Part shown: piece after piece, positions 7,381 to 8,680 of the stretch
Position numbering within the stretch: position 1 is the stretch's first letter
Layout: each line of letters begins with the position of its first letter
Origin: Polaribacter sp.
GTDB lineage: Bacteria; Bacteroidota; Bacteroidia; Flavobacteriales; Flavobacteriaceae
NCBI GenBank assembly: GCA_003537695.1
Contig: DPRC01000165.1
Location: 1 to 8,680, forward strand
DNA: 8,680 bases
Reading direction: 5' to 3'
Notes under the pieces: model-generated
What the model was told of the DNA's origin: nothing
The model's input: the letters and a program-made list of their open reading frames with translations, nothing else
The model's database searches: none
Program-made: the position numbers and the translations under genes

Positions 7381-8680
7381 TGTTAAAGAAGACTGCTTAT
7401 TTTTTTGGTATTATTCTCTTGTTCTTCTCGACAGGGTGCACGCCAGTAAACAATAATTTGAAAGCGGTGGTTTATGAAACCTCAGAAAGTGGGCATAAAC
7501 TAACTGAAATTTCTGATTTTGCTACTGTTGAAAATACAAGTATAATTCGTTTGTACCCGCACAAGGAAAGGCAGACAATTACTGGTTTTGGAGGTTCATT
7601 TACGGAAGCATCGGCCTCTTTACTAAATGCTTTAAGTAAAAAGAACAGAGATACCATTATACAAGCTTATTTTTCTGAAGAAGGCGCTAATTATTCTCTT
7701 ACAAGAACCCATATGAACTCATGTGATTTTTCACTGAGTCAATATTCCTATGCGCCAGTAGCAGAAGATATGGATTTAGAACACTTTACAATTGAAGAGG
7801 ATCGGGCAGATATCATCCCAATGATTAAGGATGCAATGAAGGTCTCTAAAGAGGGTTTTAAAATAGTGGCATCTCCTTGGACGGCATCTCCATGGATGAA
7901 AGACAATAAAGCATGGGTTGGTGGAAAACTACTTCCAAAATATTATGATACTTGGGCATTATTTTTCTCGAAATATGTTTCAGCATATCAAAAAGAAGGA
8001 ATTAATATCTGGGGTTTTACGGTTGAAAATGAGCCTTTAGGAAATGGAAATAACTGGGAAAGTATGCATTATTCTCCTGATGAAATGACCAATTTTGTTC
8101 AGAACTATTTAGGACCAAAATTGGCATTAGAAAATCAAAATGTTAAAATTTTAGGATACGATCAAAATAGAGAACACTTAAAGGAGTGGGTAGATTCGAT
8201 GTATGAAAATGAAGCCTCCTCAAAATATTTTGATGGCACAGCCGTGCACTGGTATGCCAGTACTTATGAAGTGTTTCCAGAAGAATTACAATATGCACAT
8301 CACAAAGCACCAAATAAATATCTAATTCAATCGGAAGCTTGTATTGATTCAGAAATTCCGAAGTGGAAAGACGATGCTTGGTATTGGGAAAAAGAGGCAA
8401 CCGATTGGGGTTGGGATTGGGCGCAAGAAAAAGACAAGTACTTGCATCCAAAATATGCGCCTGTAAATAGATATGCGAGAGATATTATTGGCTGTTTAAA
8501 TAATTATGTAGATGGCTGGATTGATTGGAATATGGTTTTAGATACACAAGGTGGACCAAACTGGTTTAAAAATTGGTGTTTGGCTCCTGTAATTGTGGAT
8601 CCAGAAAAAGATGAAATCTATTTTACACCACTGTATTATACATTAGCTCATTTTAGTAAATATATAAGACCAGGAGCAAC
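7380..8680 (+). CDS. GH30 beta-1,6-glucanase/glucosidase-like lipoprotein (3'-truncated by window edge)
   Basis: The frame opens at ATG 7380-7382, overlapping the GH17 stop by one base (TAATG), and stays open for 433 codons to the right edge. Residues 1-19 form a signal peptide with lipobox S17-T18-G19-C20. GH30 motifs appear in order: 'I-T-G-F-G-G-S-F-T-E-A' (67-77), 'T-R-T-H-M-N-S-C-D-F-S' (108-118), 'A-S-P-W-T-A-S-P-W-M-K' (164-174), 'T-V-E-N-E-P' (214-219) with E218 as acid/base, and 'I-Q-S-E-A-C' (316-321) with E319 as nucleophile. The Trp-rich stretch 334-347 and 'W-I-D-W-N-M-V-L-D' (380-388) belong to the late barrel. GH30 subfamilies 1 and 3 hold beta-glucosidases, glucosylceramidases and beta-1,6-glucanases. 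In a laminarin locus the expected job is removing beta-1,6 glucosyl branches, as shown for a Formosa GH30 acting with GH16 and GH17. The missing piece is probably only the last strands of the side beta-sandwich. Family is firm; subfamily and specificity are inferred. Confidence 0.92.
   Translation, partial: MLKKTAYFFGIILLFFSTGCTPVNNNLKAVVYETSESGHKLTEISDFATVENTSIIRLYPHKERQTITGFGGSFTEASASLLNALSKKNRDTIIQAYFSEEGANYSLTRTHMNSCDFSLSQYSYAPVAEDMDLEHFTIEEDRADIIPMIKDAMKVSKEGFKIVASPWTASPWMKDNKAWVGGKLLPKYYDTWALFFSKYVSAYQKEGINIWGFTVENEPLGNGNNWESMHYSPDEMTNFVQNYLGPKLALENQNVKILGYDQNREHLKEWVDSMYENEASSKYFDGTAVHWYASTYEVFPEELQYAHHKAPNKYLIQSEACIDSEIPKWKDDAWYWEKEATDWGWDWAQEKDKYLHPKYAPVNRYARDIIGCLNNYVDGWIDWNMVLDTQGGPNWFKNWCLAPVIVDPEKDEIYFTPLYYTLAHFSKYIRPGA

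Noticed and set aside
8143..8451. 102-codon open frame on the minus strand inside the GH30 gene
   Set aside because: It is opposite the conserved GH30 barrel including the nucleophile motif, and its translation has no domain or signal peptide worth supporting.
7380..8680. Possible frameshift or broken GH30 gene
   Set aside because: The frame is continuous with all GH30 motifs in order; it merely lacks a stop because the window ends.

Overview
The window looks like part of a beta-glucan (laminarin-type) polysaccharide utilization locus of a member of the Bacteroidota, most likely a marine Flavobacteriia. The pointers are low-GC DNA, A-rich start-codon leaders with no clear Shine-Dalgarno, lipoprotein signal peptides ending in short Cys lipoboxes, a '...YSQ' type signal peptide end, and the gene content itself. 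All genes read on the + strand and are packed closely enough for one transcript. No SusC/SusD pair, regulator, transporter, RNA gene, insertion sequence or CRISPR array is visible; a SusC/SusD pair would be expected to the left of the window.

Layout: (1) 1-228, the C-terminal end of a protein with a jelly-roll, carbohydrate-binding-like finish. (2) 240-1088, a GH16 laminarinase-type lipoprotein. (3) 1089-1233, a non-coding gap with two A/T-rich inverted repeats and a short signal-peptide-like remnant. (4) 1234-2550, a secreted clan GH-A (TIM-barrel) enzyme of uncertain family, with features recalling both GH2 barrels and GH72 transglycosylases. (5) 2625-6083, a very large cytoplasmic GH94-superfamily phosphorylase, best read as a GH149-like beta-1,3-glucan/oligoglucan phosphorylase. 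(6) 6112-7380, a GH17-type beta-1,3-glucanase lipoprotein. (7) 7380-8680, a GH30 enzyme, probably a beta-1,6-glucanase/glucosidase, overlapping the GH17 stop codon and running off the right edge.

Proposed pathway (inference from families and export signals): the GH16 enzyme cuts the beta-1,3 backbone endo-wise, probably at the cell surface. GH30 removes beta-1,6-linked glucosyl branches and GH17 degrades the debranched beta-1,3 chain. The secreted GH-A enzyme trims or rearranges oligosaccharides in the periplasm. Oligosaccharides reaching the cytoplasm are phosphorolysed by the 1152-residue enzyme to glucose 1-phosphate, saving ATP compared with hydrolysis. The least described parts are the GH-A enzyme and its pairing with the phosphorylase.
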